From Ruminococcaceae bacterium UBA1734 (GTDB lineage Bacteria; Bacillota; Clostridia; Oscillospirales; Acutalibacteraceae): a DNA stretch of 24,642 nucleotides. The translations under genes were made by a program, and so were the position numbers. A model generated the notes under the pieces. That model searched no databases, had not been told where the DNA came from, and saw only the letters and a list, made by a program, of their open reading frames with translations. Within the stretch, counting starts at the first letter, position 1. Every line of letters begins with the position of its first letter. The DNA lies in NCBI GenBank assembly GCA_002315765.1, contig DCIE01000055.1:70917-95558 (forward strand), in the 5' to 3' direction. Positions 16,973 to 24,642 of the stretch are shown piece after piece.

Positions 16973-19111
16973 ATGAAGAAAAAATTATTGGCAAGCTTAG
17001 TATCATTTATACTGGTTTTTGCTGTGGTTTTGAACCCGTTTTCAATGCTTAGCTTTTCGGCATATTCAATCACAGAAGGCTGGTGTGGTTCAACAGTACA
17101 ATGGAGATATTATAATGGTACGCTTACATTCACCGGTACAGGAAGTATTAATTCATATTCCAATGCAGGTCGTCCTCCGTGGGAAAAATATCAGAAAAAT
17201 ATTTCAAGAATTGTTTTTAATGAAGGTATAACATATGTGGGTGAATGTGTTCTATGTTTTTGTGAAAATTTAAAAACTATTTCAATACCAAATACTATAT
17301 CTGGGTTTGGCGATTGCTTAGATAGATCAAAGCTTGAATACAATATTTATGATAATGCGAAATATTTAGGCAATGAAGAAAATCCATATTTGGTGTTGGT
17401 GCGGGCAGTCAATACTGATATTACATCTTGTGAAATTCATCCAAACACAAAAATAATTCACAGTCCTCCGTTTTTTACAACGGCATTTGCCGGATGTTCG
17501 TTGTTGGAATCAATAGATATTCCGGATTCTGTTGTTAGTATAGGCGAAAGAGCCTTTTATAACTGTACTTCTCTTAAGGATGTAACCTTTGGCGATAATG
17601 TTAAGAGTATTGGTATTGCTGCATTTCAAGGGTGCAAGTCACTTAAAAAAATAATTCTTCCAAGTGAACTTACATGGTTGAATTGTACATTTAGTGATTG
17701 CACTTCTCTTGAAGAAGTTACAATGGGAAATAAAATCGAGGGAATTCAAAGTGCCGCTTTTTATCCATGTCCTATTAAGCACCTTTATTTGTCTAGCGGT
17801 CTAAAACATATTGAACGATATAGTTTTAACATTGCCACACTTGAAACGGTTAGTCTTAATCAGGAAGGACCAACATTTCATAGTGTTGGAAACTGCATAA
17901 TTAATACCGCTGATAAAAAATTAGTTTTAGGTTGCAAAAATAGCGTCATACCTTGCGACGGTAGCGTGACTACCATAGGAGAATTTGCTTTTCAAAACAG
18001 TCAGTTTGAAAGTGTAATAATACCAAACGGAATAACGAAGATTGAAAAAGGAGCGTTTTTTAGTTGCCCGAATCTAAAGTATACTTGTTTTCCTAATAGT
18101 ATTAATGAAATAGGAGATTACCTGCTTGAATCTTGCAAATCATTAAATAGTATTTATTATTGCGGCACAGAAGAACAATGGAATAATATACATTTTACCG
18201 ATGCAAGCCTTTCGAAAGTCGCCAGATACTATCATAAGTATGATGATGACTGCGATAGCACTTGTAATATTTGTAACGAAACAAGAGTCCCGGCTCATTA
18301 TATGCAAACTTATTGGTCAAAAGACGAAACCAATCATTGGCACGAATGTTCTTCATGCCATCTAAAGAAAGACGCTTCTAATCATATTTATGACAATACA
18401 TGCGACACAACTTGCAATGTATGTGGCTGTATAAGAACGATAACTCACACATATCAATCGGCATGGTCAAGTAATTCAACAAATCACTGGTACGAATGTT
18501 CGGTTTGTCACGCAAAGAAAGATAGTGGGAATCATATTTACGATAATGCCTGTGATATAACTTGTAATACTTGTGGATATATTAGAAATGTAGGACCTCA
18601 TATTTATGATAATGCATGTGATACCACTTGTAATGAATGTGGGTATGTGAGAACGGTGAATCCTCATGTTTATGATAATGCTTGTGACACTACCTGTAAT
18701 ATTTGTGGAAATGTTAGGGCAACAACACATAATTATGAAACTATATGGTCAAAAAATGATACAAAACATTGGCATAAATGTTCAGTATGCGGATATGAAA
18801 CTGATATATTATTTCATAATTATACCGACAGTTGCGACGAATCATGTAATACTTGCGGATATATTAGAACGGCGCCTCACGATAATCAAACAACATGGTC
18901 CAACGATGAAACAAACCATTGGTATAAATGTGAAATTTGTTCTAATGAATATAATAAAGAACCACATGTTTTTGATAATGCTTGTGATACTACCTGTAAT
19001 ACTTGTGGATATGTAAGAACTATAAAGCATCAATATGCTGTAACCTGGTCAAAGGATGGTACAAATCACTGGTACGAATGTATAATTTGCAAGCATGCCG
19101 AAAACATTTAA
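16973..19111 (+). CDS. Secreted BspA-like leucine-rich-repeat protein with Cys/His repeats, probably truncated
   Basis: 712 residues. The signal peptide has KKK at 2-4, a hydrophobic core at 5-27 and likely cleavage after SFSA near 30. Residues 38-90 form the typical entry segment (WRYYNGTLTFTGTGSI), then LRR_5/BspA repeats follow to about 405, e.g. IDIPDSVVSIGERAFYNCTS, each ending in a surface beta-strand. Residues 422-706 are an array of short Cys/His motifs. The frame ends at a TAA just where Ig-like domains normally continue; these lie in the +1 frame immediately downstream. ATG 16973 follows AAGGAG at 7 nt. Known: BspA-like LRR proteins act at the cell surface in adhesion or host contact. 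No anchor remains in this frame. Codon use is more AT-rich and less biased than in the glycolytic genes upstream. Confidence 0.85.
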   Translation: MKKKLLASLVSFILVFAVVLNPFSMLSFSAYSITEGWCGSTVQWRYYNGTLTFTGTGSINSYSNAGRPPWEKYQKNISRIVFNEGITYVGECVLCFCENLKTISIPNTISGFGDCLDRSKLEYNIYDNAKYLGNEENPYLVLVRAVNTDITSCEIHPNTKIIHSPPFFTTAFAGCSLLESIDIPDSVVSIGERAFYNCTSLKDVTFGDNVKSIGIAAFQGCKSLKKIILPSELTWLNCTFSDCTSLEEVTMGNKIEGIQSAAFYPCPIKHLYLSSGLKHIERYSFNIATLETVSLNQEGPTFHSVGNCIINTADKKLVLGCKNSVIPCDGSVTTIGEFAFQNSQFESVIIPNGITKIEKGAFFSCPNLKYTCFPNSINEIGDYLLESCKSLNSIYYCGTEEQWNNIHFTDASLSKVARYYHKYDDDCDSTCNICNETRVPAHYMQTYWSKDETNHWHECSSCHLKKDASNHIYDNTCDTTCNVCGCIRTITHTYQSAWSSNSTNHWYECSVCHAKKDSGNHIYDNACDITCNTCGYIRNVGPHIYDNACDTTCNECGYVRTVNPHVYDNACDTTCNICGNVRATTHNYETIWSKNDTKHWHKCSVCGYETDILFHNYTDSCDESCNTCGYIRTAPHDNQTTWSNDETNHWYKCEICSNEYNKEPHVFDNACDTTCNTCGYVRTIKHQYAVTWSKDGTNHWYECIICKHAENI
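18236..19090 (+). repeat. Cys/His-rich coding repeat array inside the LRR protein
   Basis: Two unit types alternate. Type A is H-x-YDNACDTTCNxCGYxRT (seven copies, starting near residues 422, 471, 521, 543, 565, 615 and 665). Type B is WSxxxxxHWxECSxC (five copies, near 448, 498, 592, 642 and 692). The order is A-B-A-B-A-A-A-B-A-B-A-B. The three adjacent A units (18533-18718) repeat at 66 nt and are nearly identical in DNA, so they look like a recent tandem expansion. Confidence 0.85.
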
Positions 19112-20168
19112 GCTTTCAAGTACAGTAGTTTATTATAACGGAAAGGCGATTAAACCAACATTAAAGATTACCGATGCCAAGGGAAAAGTAATCAGCACTA
19201 AAAACTACTCTGTTTCCTATTCAAATAACAAAAAAATAGGAACCGGTAAGGTTAAGATTGTATTTAAGGGTAATTATTCCGGCACAAAAACCCTTAACTT
19301 TACAATAAAACCGAAAGTTAATAAAACATCGGTGTCCTTGCTGTTTGGACAAACATCACAGTTATCAACCAAGAGTTCTTCAAAGGTTACATATAAATCT
19401 TCAAATTCAAAGGTAGCCACAGTAAATACAAAAGGAAAGATAACAGCTATAAAAAAAGGCACCGTAACAATAACCGTAACCTCCGGCAAATTCTCTCAAA
19501 AAGTGAAAGTTACGGTTTCTAATCCGTACATTAAGTTGAATAAAAAATCCGCAACCTTATTGAAAGGCGAAAGCATAAAATTAACCGCAACTAAACTGCC
19601 TGCAAATTCAAAGATTACTTGGAAGTCAAGTAATACCAAGGTTGCGACTGTCAGCGGAGGAACAGTAAAGGGTATAAAAGACGGAACGGCAACTATTACA
19701 GCGTCTATAAGCTACAAAGGAAAAACTTATAAAACAACCTGCAAGATAACGGTTAAAAAGGCTGCTGATATTTATGATATTGGTGCTCGAACTGAACTTA
19801 TTGTTTATAATTATTTAAAAAATCCATCGAGTTATACAGTTAATAATATGTTTTATAAAAACAACGCTTTAATAGTAGATATAGCTGACGGAAAGTCTAA
19901 AGCTTCGTCAAGATATGGAACGAAATTCTATTTGTGGTACAAGGCAACAAATTCATATGGCGGATATATTGACGGATATGCCGAAGCATGGTTTAGCAAA
20001 ACAAAATCAGCCGTTTATTACAGCGTTCCATGCACCGGAGGATATGTTATTGTTGATACAACAATCAGCTATATAGGTTCAACAACAGGAGAAGTTGATA
20101 TCGAAAAGGTACAAGCTAAGACCGAAAAATTAGGCAGACAAATATACTATATAGGTAGTTTATGCTAA
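19095..20168 (+). pseudogene. Detached C-terminal half of the surface protein: Ig-like (Big_2) domains
   Basis: 357 codons from ATG 19095, overlapping the upstream gene by 17 nt in the +1 frame. Residues 1-70 are an Ig-like segment (VVYYNGKAIKPTLKITDAKG ... FKGNYSGTKTLNFTIKP). Residues 75-142 and 143-222 are two Big_2 domains (SSNSKVATVNTKGKITAIKK; SSNTKVATVSGGTVKGIKDG). The last 135 residues form a Tyr-rich domain I do not recognise, ending YYIGSLC. There is no ribosome site before the ATG and no signal peptide. PKTFKLSS followed by YNGK-KPT normally continues a longer chain in these proteins, so I read this as the separated C-terminus of the LRR protein after a frameshift or deletion. Reinitiation at the overlapping ATG, or a sequencing error, is possible. 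Confidence 0.7.
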
Positions 20169-20244
20169 CTTATTAAGATGGGTTTTTTGTCAAATTCGGA
20201 AAAGATAAATTAAAAATAGCAAATGTAAATATCACAACAGTAAA

Positions 20245-20281
20245 AAAACCACGGATTGTCCTTAGACGGTCCGTGGTTTTT
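20245..20281. terminator. Bidirectional terminator, copy 2 of the 37-nt repeat
   Basis: Exact copy of 16602-16638, in the same orientation as judged by the CTTA loop and the G-T pairs. A and T tracts on both sides let it end the surface-protein transcript (+) and the convergent ABC operon (-), whose stop codon is at 20298. Confidence 0.92.
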
Positions 20282-20297
20282 AATACATACTATTAAT

Positions 20298-22250
20298 CTA
20301 TTCAAGCTCAAATGCGCCGGTATAAAGTTGGTAATATGTGCCTTTTTGAGCTATAAGCTCTTGGTGGCTTCCCCGTTCTATAATCTTACCCTTATCAAGC
20401 ACCATAATTACATCGGAGTTCATAACGGTGGAAAGCCTATGGGCAATAACAAATACCGTTCTGCCCTCCATAAGCTTATCCATACCTCGTTGTACGATGG
20501 CTTCGGTACGGGTATCGATAGAGGAGGTTGCCTCATCAAGAATCATAACCGGAGGGTCGGCAACAGCGGCACGGGCAATGGAAATTAACTGCCTTTGACC
20601 TTGGGAAAGGTTGGAACCGTTGTTGTTAAGCATTGTGTCGTATCCGTCGGGAAGTCTTGTGATAAAATCATCAGCACCGGCAAGTTTTGCGGCGGCGATA
20701 CATTCATCGTTTGTAGCGTTAAGTCTTCCGTATCTGATATTATCCATTACAGTTCCGGAAAACAGGTTTGTTTCCTGTAATACGATACCTAAAGAACGGC
20801 GTAAATCCGACTTTTTAATCTTATTGATATTAATTCCGTCGTATCTTATTTTTCCGTCCTCGATATCGTAGAAACGGTTAATAAGATTTGTTATGGTAGT
20901 CTTTCCGGCTCCGGTAGCACCTACAAAAGCAACCTTTTGTCCCGGTTTTGCATAAACCGAAACATCGCTAAGCACCTGTTTTCCTTCAACATAGGAGAAG
21001 TCAACATTTTTCATTACCACATCTCCTGTCAGAGCAGTGTAGGTGGTTGTGCCGTCATTGTGAGGATGTTTCCAAGCCCATTTTCCGGTTCTTTCGTCGG
21101 TTTCGGTTATATTTCCGTCTTGGATTTTTGCATTTACAAGGGTAACATAACCATTGTCGTCCTCGGCGGATTCATCCATAAGTTCAAAAATTCTTTCGGC
21201 ACCTGCTAAAGCCATAGCAATCGAGTTGATTTGCTGAGATACCTGATTTAAGTTTCCGGTAAATTGTTTTGTCATATTAAGAAAAGGAACAATTATGGAA
21301 ACGGTAAGAACATTAACGCCGGTAAATATTGAGCAGATACCTACATTAGGCACCTTTTCAAAAAGCAAAATACCGCCTACAACAGCGCAAAAAACATAAA
21401 GAATATTGCCTATGTTCATAATAATAGGTCCCAAACAGTTAGCATAAGCGTGGGCTTTAAAGCAGTCGTTAAAAACCTCCTCGTTTACCTTGTCGAATTC
21501 TTCTTTTGACTTTTCCTCGTGGCAGAAAACCTTAACAACCTTTTGTCCGTTCATCATTTCTTGGATAAAGCCTTCGGTTTTACCAACGGATTTTTGTTGG
21601 CGAATAAAGTATTTTGCACTGCCTCCGCCGATTTTCTTGGAAACAAAGAGCATTAGCACAACACCGCATAAAACAATAAGTGTCATCCAAAAACTGTACC
21701 AAAGCATAATGCACATTACGGTTATTACAATAATTCCCGACTGTAAAAGATGGGGCAAAGCTTGGGAAATAAGTTGTCTTAGGGTATCAATATCGTTGGT
21801 ATAGCGGCTCATAATATCCCCGTGTTTGTTGCGGTCAAAATATCTAACGGGAAGATTTTGCATAGTGTCGAACATTTTGCAACGCATTTTTGAAAGAAAA
21901 CCTTGGGTAATCTTTGCGAGAAGTAGGGAATAAATTGTCATAAGAGTTATAGAGATAACATACATTGATGCCAAGACAATTATAAGAGGAATGATTTTTG
22001 CCCTTGCTATTTCCCATACATCACTGTTTAAAACCTTGTAGTTTTTGCAAAAATCCTCAATAATGGCGGTGATTTTTTGAAGAAATACTGCCGGAATAGA
22101 GGAAACTAAGGAAGAAACAAGAATGCAAATTCCGGTAATTACAACAAGTCTCGGGTAAAACGAATAAAGCATTTTAACCACACGGACAAGGGATTTGATG
22201 TTAATCTTTTTGCCGGTGCTCATACCTTTAGGCAGTCTTTGATTAGCCAT
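20298..22250 (-). CDS. ABC exporter half-transporter, subunit with the consensus catalytic site
   Basis: 650 residues: an N-terminal six-helix exporter domain (about 28-330), a roughly 40-residue insertion (about 370-410, with GKWAWKHPHNDG), then the ATPase domain. Walker A is GATGAGKTT with K450, Q-loop LQETNLFSG, signature LSQGQ at 548-552, Walker B VMILDEATSS with D572 and E573, and H604 in IAHRLS. The signature has Gln in place of the second-position Gly of LSGGQ. It pairs with the next upstream gene as a heterodimeric multidrug/lipid-type exporter of the TM287/288 class. ATG 22250 is chosen, 8 nt after AGGGAGG; ATG 22256 is only 2 nt from that site. The start overlaps the stop of the partner by 8 nt. 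Substrate cannot be inferred. Confidence 0.93.
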   Translation of the reverse strand: MANQRLPKGMSTGKKINIKSLVRVVKMLYSFYPRLVVITGICILVSSLVSSIPAVFLQKITAIIEDFCKNYKVLNSDVWEIARAKIIPLIIVLASMYVISITLMTIYSLLLAKITQGFLSKMRCKMFDTMQNLPVRYFDRNKHGDIMSRYTNDIDTLRQLISQALPHLLQSGIIVITVMCIMLWYSFWMTLIVLCGVVLMLFVSKKIGGGSAKYFIRQQKSVGKTEGFIQEMMNGQKVVKVFCHEEKSKEEFDKVNEEVFNDCFKAHAYANCLGPIIMNIGNILYVFCAVVGGILLFEKVPNVGICSIFTGVNVLTVSIIVPFLNMTKQFTGNLNQVSQQINSIAMALAGAERIFELMDESAEDDNGYVTLVNAKIQDGNITETDERTGKWAWKHPHNDGTTTYTALTGDVVMKNVDFSYVEGKQVLSDVSVYAKPGQKVAFVGATGAGKTTITNLINRFYDIEDGKIRYDGININKIKKSDLRRSLGIVLQETNLFSGTVMDNIRYGRLNATNDECIAAAKLAGADDFITRLPDGYDTMLNNNGSNLSQGQRQLISIARAAVADPPVMILDEATSSIDTRTEAIVQRGMDKLMEGRTVFVIAHRLSTVMNSDVIMVLDKGKIIERGSHQELIAQKGTYYQLYTGAFELE

Positions 22251-23985
22251 TGTCATTACCTCCCTTTACCTGTTGTTCGTAAACTTCCTTATATATATCG
22301 CTTGTTTTAAGAAGCTCACTATGATTGCCCATATCCACGATTTTGCCGCTATCCATAACAAGAATTAAATCGGCATTTTCCACCGAAGAAATACGCTGGG
22401 CAATAATGATTTTTGTGGTATCGGGGATGTAATTCTCAAAACCTTTCCTGATAAGAGCATCGGTTTTGGTATCAACTGCACTTGTGGAGTCGTCAAGGAT
22501 AAGAATTTTCGGTTTTTTCAGTAAAGCACGGGCAATACAAAGCCTTTGCTTTTGTCCGCCGGAAACATTAGTACCACCCTGTTCGATAAAGGTGTCATAG
22601 CCATCGGGGAAGCTATTTACAAATTCATCGGCTTGGGCTAATTTACAAGCCTCGATAATTTCCTCATCTGTGGCATTTTCGTTACCCCAGCGAAGATTTT
22701 CCTTAATTGTTCCCGCAAAAAGAAGATTTTTTTGCAAAACCATGCCCACAGCATCACGAAGGGTATTAAGGTCATAGTCTTTAACATTAACACCGCCTAC
22801 AATTATTTCACCTTCGGTTGAATCGTAAAGTCTCGGAATTAATTGCACCAAGGTGGATTTGCTCGAGCCGGTACCCCCGATAATGCCTACGGTCATACCT
22901 GATTTAATTTCAAGATTTACATCCCTAAGGGAAAACTCCTTGCCGTGTTTTGAATACTTGAAGTTTACATTCTTGAAATTAACAGAGCCGTCTTTTACCT
23001 CGAAAACAGGGTTTTCGGGATTTAGTATTGTGGGCTTTTCGTCAAGAACTTCGGCAATTCTTTTAGCAGATTCGGCAGACATTGTAAGCATAACATAAAT
23101 CATGGAAATCATCATAAGTTGCATCAAGACCTGAAAGCCGTAGGTCAGCATTGATGAAAGATGACCGATGGCAAGGTCGCTTCGTCCGCCGATAATAAGC
23201 CAAGAGCCAAAGGTTAAAACGAAAATCATATTAAAGTAAATGCAAAGCTGCATTAAAGGACCGTTTAGGGAAACGATTTTTTCGGCTTTTGTAAAATCGG
23301 CACAAATATCTTCCGAAGCATCCTTGAATTTCTTTTTCTCGTAATCTTCTCTTGAAAATCCTTTTACAACCCTCATACCACGGACATTTTCTTCAACCGA
23401 TTCGTTAAGACGGTCGTATTTTTTGAACACCCTTCTGAATGCCGGCATGGCAAACTTCGCAATAAAGATAAGTCCGCCGCCTAAAACAGGAATCATAATG
23501 ACAAAACCTATTGCCAAAAGCCCACCCATTTTAAAGGCCATAATTACGGAAAATATAAGCATAAGAGGTGCCCTAAGTGCTATACGAATTATCATCATAA
23601 AGGACATTTGAACATTGTTTACATCGGTGGTCATTCTTGTAACAAGAGATGAGGATGAAAACTTGTCTATGTTTTTAAATGAAAAGTTTTGAATGTTATA
23701 GAACATATCGTGGCGAAGATTTTTAGAAAATCCCGCCGATGCTTTTGCACAGGTGTATCCTGCAATACCGCCGCAGGAAAGAGAAGAAACCGCAAGTGCA
23801 ACAAGTATGCAACCGATTTTTATTATATAACCCAGTGTTGCTTCTCCGATTTGCATATTGTTTACAAGCTCGGCGGTAATGTACGGAATAATACTTTCAA
23901 TCGCTGCTTCGGCAAAAATAAAAAACAGTGTGAAAAATACGGGAAGCTTGTATTCCCTAACACATTTTGCCAGTTTCTTAATCAT
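22243..23985 (-). CDS. ABC exporter half-transporter, subunit with a degenerate catalytic site
   Basis: 580 residues. The six-helix membrane domain is at about 12-305 and the ATPase domain at 335-570. Walker A is GGTGSSKST (K376), signature VSGGQ at 474-478. Walker B reads ILILDDS, with D499 where the catalytic Glu should be, and the H-loop position is Q530 (IIAQRISS) instead of His. With the altered LSQGQ signature in the partner, this makes one degenerate and one consensus ATP site, the hallmark of heterodimeric exporters such as TM287/288 and LmrCD. The ATG follows GGAGG at 6 nt and overlaps the marR stop by 8 nt. Membrane protein; likely drug, peptide or lipid export, substrate unknown. 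Confidence 0.93.
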   Translation of the reverse strand: MIKKLAKCVREYKLPVFFTLFFIFAEAAIESIIPYITAELVNNMQIGEATLGYIIKIGCILVALAVSSLSCGGIAGYTCAKASAGFSKNLRHDMFYNIQNFSFKNIDKFSSSSLVTRMTTDVNNVQMSFMMIIRIALRAPLMLIFSVIMAFKMGGLLAIGFVIMIPVLGGGLIFIAKFAMPAFRRVFKKYDRLNESVEENVRGMRVVKGFSREDYEKKKFKDASEDICADFTKAEKIVSLNGPLMQLCIYFNMIFVLTFGSWLIIGGRSDLAIGHLSSMLTYGFQVLMQLMMISMIYVMLTMSAESAKRIAEVLDEKPTILNPENPVFEVKDGSVNFKNVNFKYSKHGKEFSLRDVNLEIKSGMTVGIIGGTGSSKSTLVQLIPRLYDSTEGEIIVGGVNVKDYDLNTLRDAVGMVLQKNLLFAGTIKENLRWGNENATDEEIIEACKLAQADEFVNSFPDGYDTFIEQGGTNVSGGQKQRLCIARALLKKPKILILDDSTSAVDTKTDALIRKGFENYIPDTTKIIIAQRISSVENADLILVMDSGKIVDMGNHSELLKTSDIYKEVYEQQVKGGNDNG

Positions 23986-24427
23986 TGTTTTCCTCCAAAT
24001 TTTTCTTTATTTTGTCGCAAACCCTGTAAAAGGTTTCAAGTTCACGGGGAGTTATGCCTTTTTCAAGGATTATCTCTCGTTCTGTTAGGCTCGAAAGCAC
24101 CTTTTTGTGCATATCCATAGCCTTTTCGGTCATAACAATTTTTTTCAGTCTTGCATCGCTTTCGACGCTTTGTCGGGTAATAAAGCCGTTTTTCTCCATT
24201 AATTGAAGCATTTTAGTGGCGGTGGAACGGCGGATATTAAAGTGTTCTTCAAAATCCTTTTGGAAAATATCACGGTGGCGGTTTTCATAAAAATATCCCA
24301 TTGCCCAACCGTGTACGCCCGAGGTATTATCAAGCTCCCTCGGCTTTCTTTTTTCAAAGTCCCTTTTAAGTAAAATATGAAGGGTTCTAAGCTCAAAACC
24401 AATGGATTTGTTTTCCAGCGTCCTCAC
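23978..24427 (-). CDS. MarR-family transcriptional regulator of the ABC operon
   Basis: 149 residues from GTG 24427. A winged helix-turn-helix lies at about 50-105: FQKDFEEHFNIRRSTATKML as HTH, then MEKNGFITRQSVESDARLKK as wing, with the MarR DAR-KK signature. Flanking helices (1-30 and 110-149) would make the dimer. Start: GTG 24427 directly abuts GGAG with no spacing. CTG 24418 has GGAGG with 8-nt spacing and would give (M)ENKSIGFELRTL, a normal family N-terminus, so the true start may be CTG. First gene of marR-ABC-ABC, with 8-nt overlaps at both junctions. A palindrome at the promoter points to autorepression relieved by the exported compound (inference). Confidence 0.92.
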   Translation of the reverse strand: MRTLENKSIGFELRTLHILLKRDFEKRKPRELDNTSGVHGWAMGYFYENRHRDIFQKDFEEHFNIRRSTATKMLQLMEKNGFITRQSVESDARLKKIVMTEKAMDMHKKVLSSLTEREIILEKGITPRELETFYRVCDKIKKNLEENND

Positions 24428-24436
24428 CTCCGAAAT

Positions 24437-24452
24437 TGTTAGCCGACTAACA
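24437..24452. promoter_or_regulatory. MarR-type operator palindrome
   Basis: TGTTAG-CCGA-CTAACA: a 6-bp inverted repeat with a 4-nt centre, touching the last base of the -10 element and covering the predicted transcription start of marR. TTAGTCGGCTAA-like dyads are common MarR sites in Clostridia (from memory). Confidence 0.75.
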
Positions 24453-24480
24453 TTATATTCCTTAATTTACCTAATGTCAA
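24452..24480 (-). promoter_or_regulatory. Consensus sigma-A promoter of the marR-ABC operon
   Basis: On the minus strand TTGACA (24480-24475), a 17-nt spacer and TATAAT (24457-24452), both hexamers perfect. Such a strong promoter overlapping a dyad fits a tightly repressed, inducible operon. Confidence 0.9.
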
Positions 24481-24503
24481 GGGCAATAGCGTAAAAATTC
24501 ACG

Positions 24504-24642
24504 CTAAAAATAATGAAAGTTGCAAGTTTTTGTAGGGCGTGGCGTTCCCGACATTCTGTTGCCTTTTTTCTGCTTTATAATCAAATGAATATGATTGGTC
24601 ATAATAACATATTTTCCCAAAAGCCTTCTCCGGTTGGAGAAG
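24504..24642 (-). pseudogene. Y1 (HUH) transposase-like protein, C-terminal remnant
   Basis: The minus frame is open from the window end to a TAG at 24506-24504, giving 46 codons. It contains YVIMTNHIHLIIKQ, the HUH-motif strand of Y1 transposases (usual form YVVMPNHVHLL), encoded near 24560-24605. Only about 20 codons follow, GNRMSGTPRPTKT then CNFHYF and stop. Complete Y1 proteins continue for another 60-100 residues including the helix with the catalytic Tyr, so this copy appears truncated at its 3' side. The upstream half lies outside the window, so whether the rest is intact is unknown. Close to REP-associated/IS200-like families. Confidence 0.7.

Noticed and set aside
18533..18718. Regular 66-nt repeats resembling a CRISPR array
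   Set aside because: They are in-frame coding repeats without unique spacers, part of the Cys/His protein.
19095..19111. Programmed ribosomal frameshift joining the LRR and Ig-like frames
   Set aside because: The needed shift is +1, the local CGAAAAC run would favour -1, and no stimulatory hairpin or upstream ribosome-like site is visible.
23689..24120. 143-codon plus-strand frame opposite the ABC and marR genes
   Set aside because: Antisense shadow of two clearly recognised genes; Cys-rich composition comes from the reverse reading.
24487..24506. TAGCGT/ACGCTA hairpin upstream of the marR promoter
   Set aside because: 6-bp stem without a T-tract in either direction; could be an element end but unsupported.

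Overview
The window is low-GC, gene-dense DNA typical of an anaerobic, endospore-capable Firmicute (class Clostridia, perhaps the Ruminococcaceae/Oscillospiraceae side; that family-level guess is inference). The basis is the gene content: rpoB-rpoC, a dgt-dnaG-rpoD macromolecular-synthesis cluster, the sporulation genes yqfC, yqfD and ylbJ, strong AGGAGG-type ribosome sites, sigma-A promoters with extended -10 elements, and a BspA-like leucine-rich-repeat surface protein of the kind common in gut clostridia.

Layout. 1-4398: the rpoB 3' end, rpoC, then rpmE with its own promoter and a clean terminator. 4430-9878: a plus-strand run without a visible internal terminator: a YigZ/IMPACT protein, dGTPase, DNA primase, the major sigma factor, a small TSCPD-domain protein and an unrecognised 183-residue protein. 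9887-10095: a lone 5S rRNA gene with a consensus promoter and terminator and no 16S or 23S beside it. 10099-12912: sporulation genes, with yqfC-yqfD on the minus strand divergent from ylbJ, followed by a small Cys-rich protein. 12927-16588: a glycolytic operon pgk-tpiA-gpmI from one promoter, with a hairpin after pgk. 16602-20281: an accessory module of a small XRE regulator divergent from a secreted LRR/Cys-rich-repeat protein whose Ig-like C-terminal half is out of frame. The regulator and structural gene share a promoter region with two copies of a 15-bp dyad. The module lies between two identical 37-nt terminators. 20298-24480: a minus-strand marR - ABC - ABC operon with 8-nt gene overlaps, an ideal sigma-A promoter and a MarR-type palindrome at the start site. 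24504-24642: the 3' end of a Y1 (HUH) transposase-like gene leaving the window.

The most distinctive part is the 16.6-20.3 kb module. Its boundary repeats and operator architecture suggest an acquired, self-regulated surface-protein cassette placed between two convergent housekeeping/transport units, whose structural gene has since decayed or been split. I see no CRISPR array, phage, toxin-antitoxin or classical defence system.
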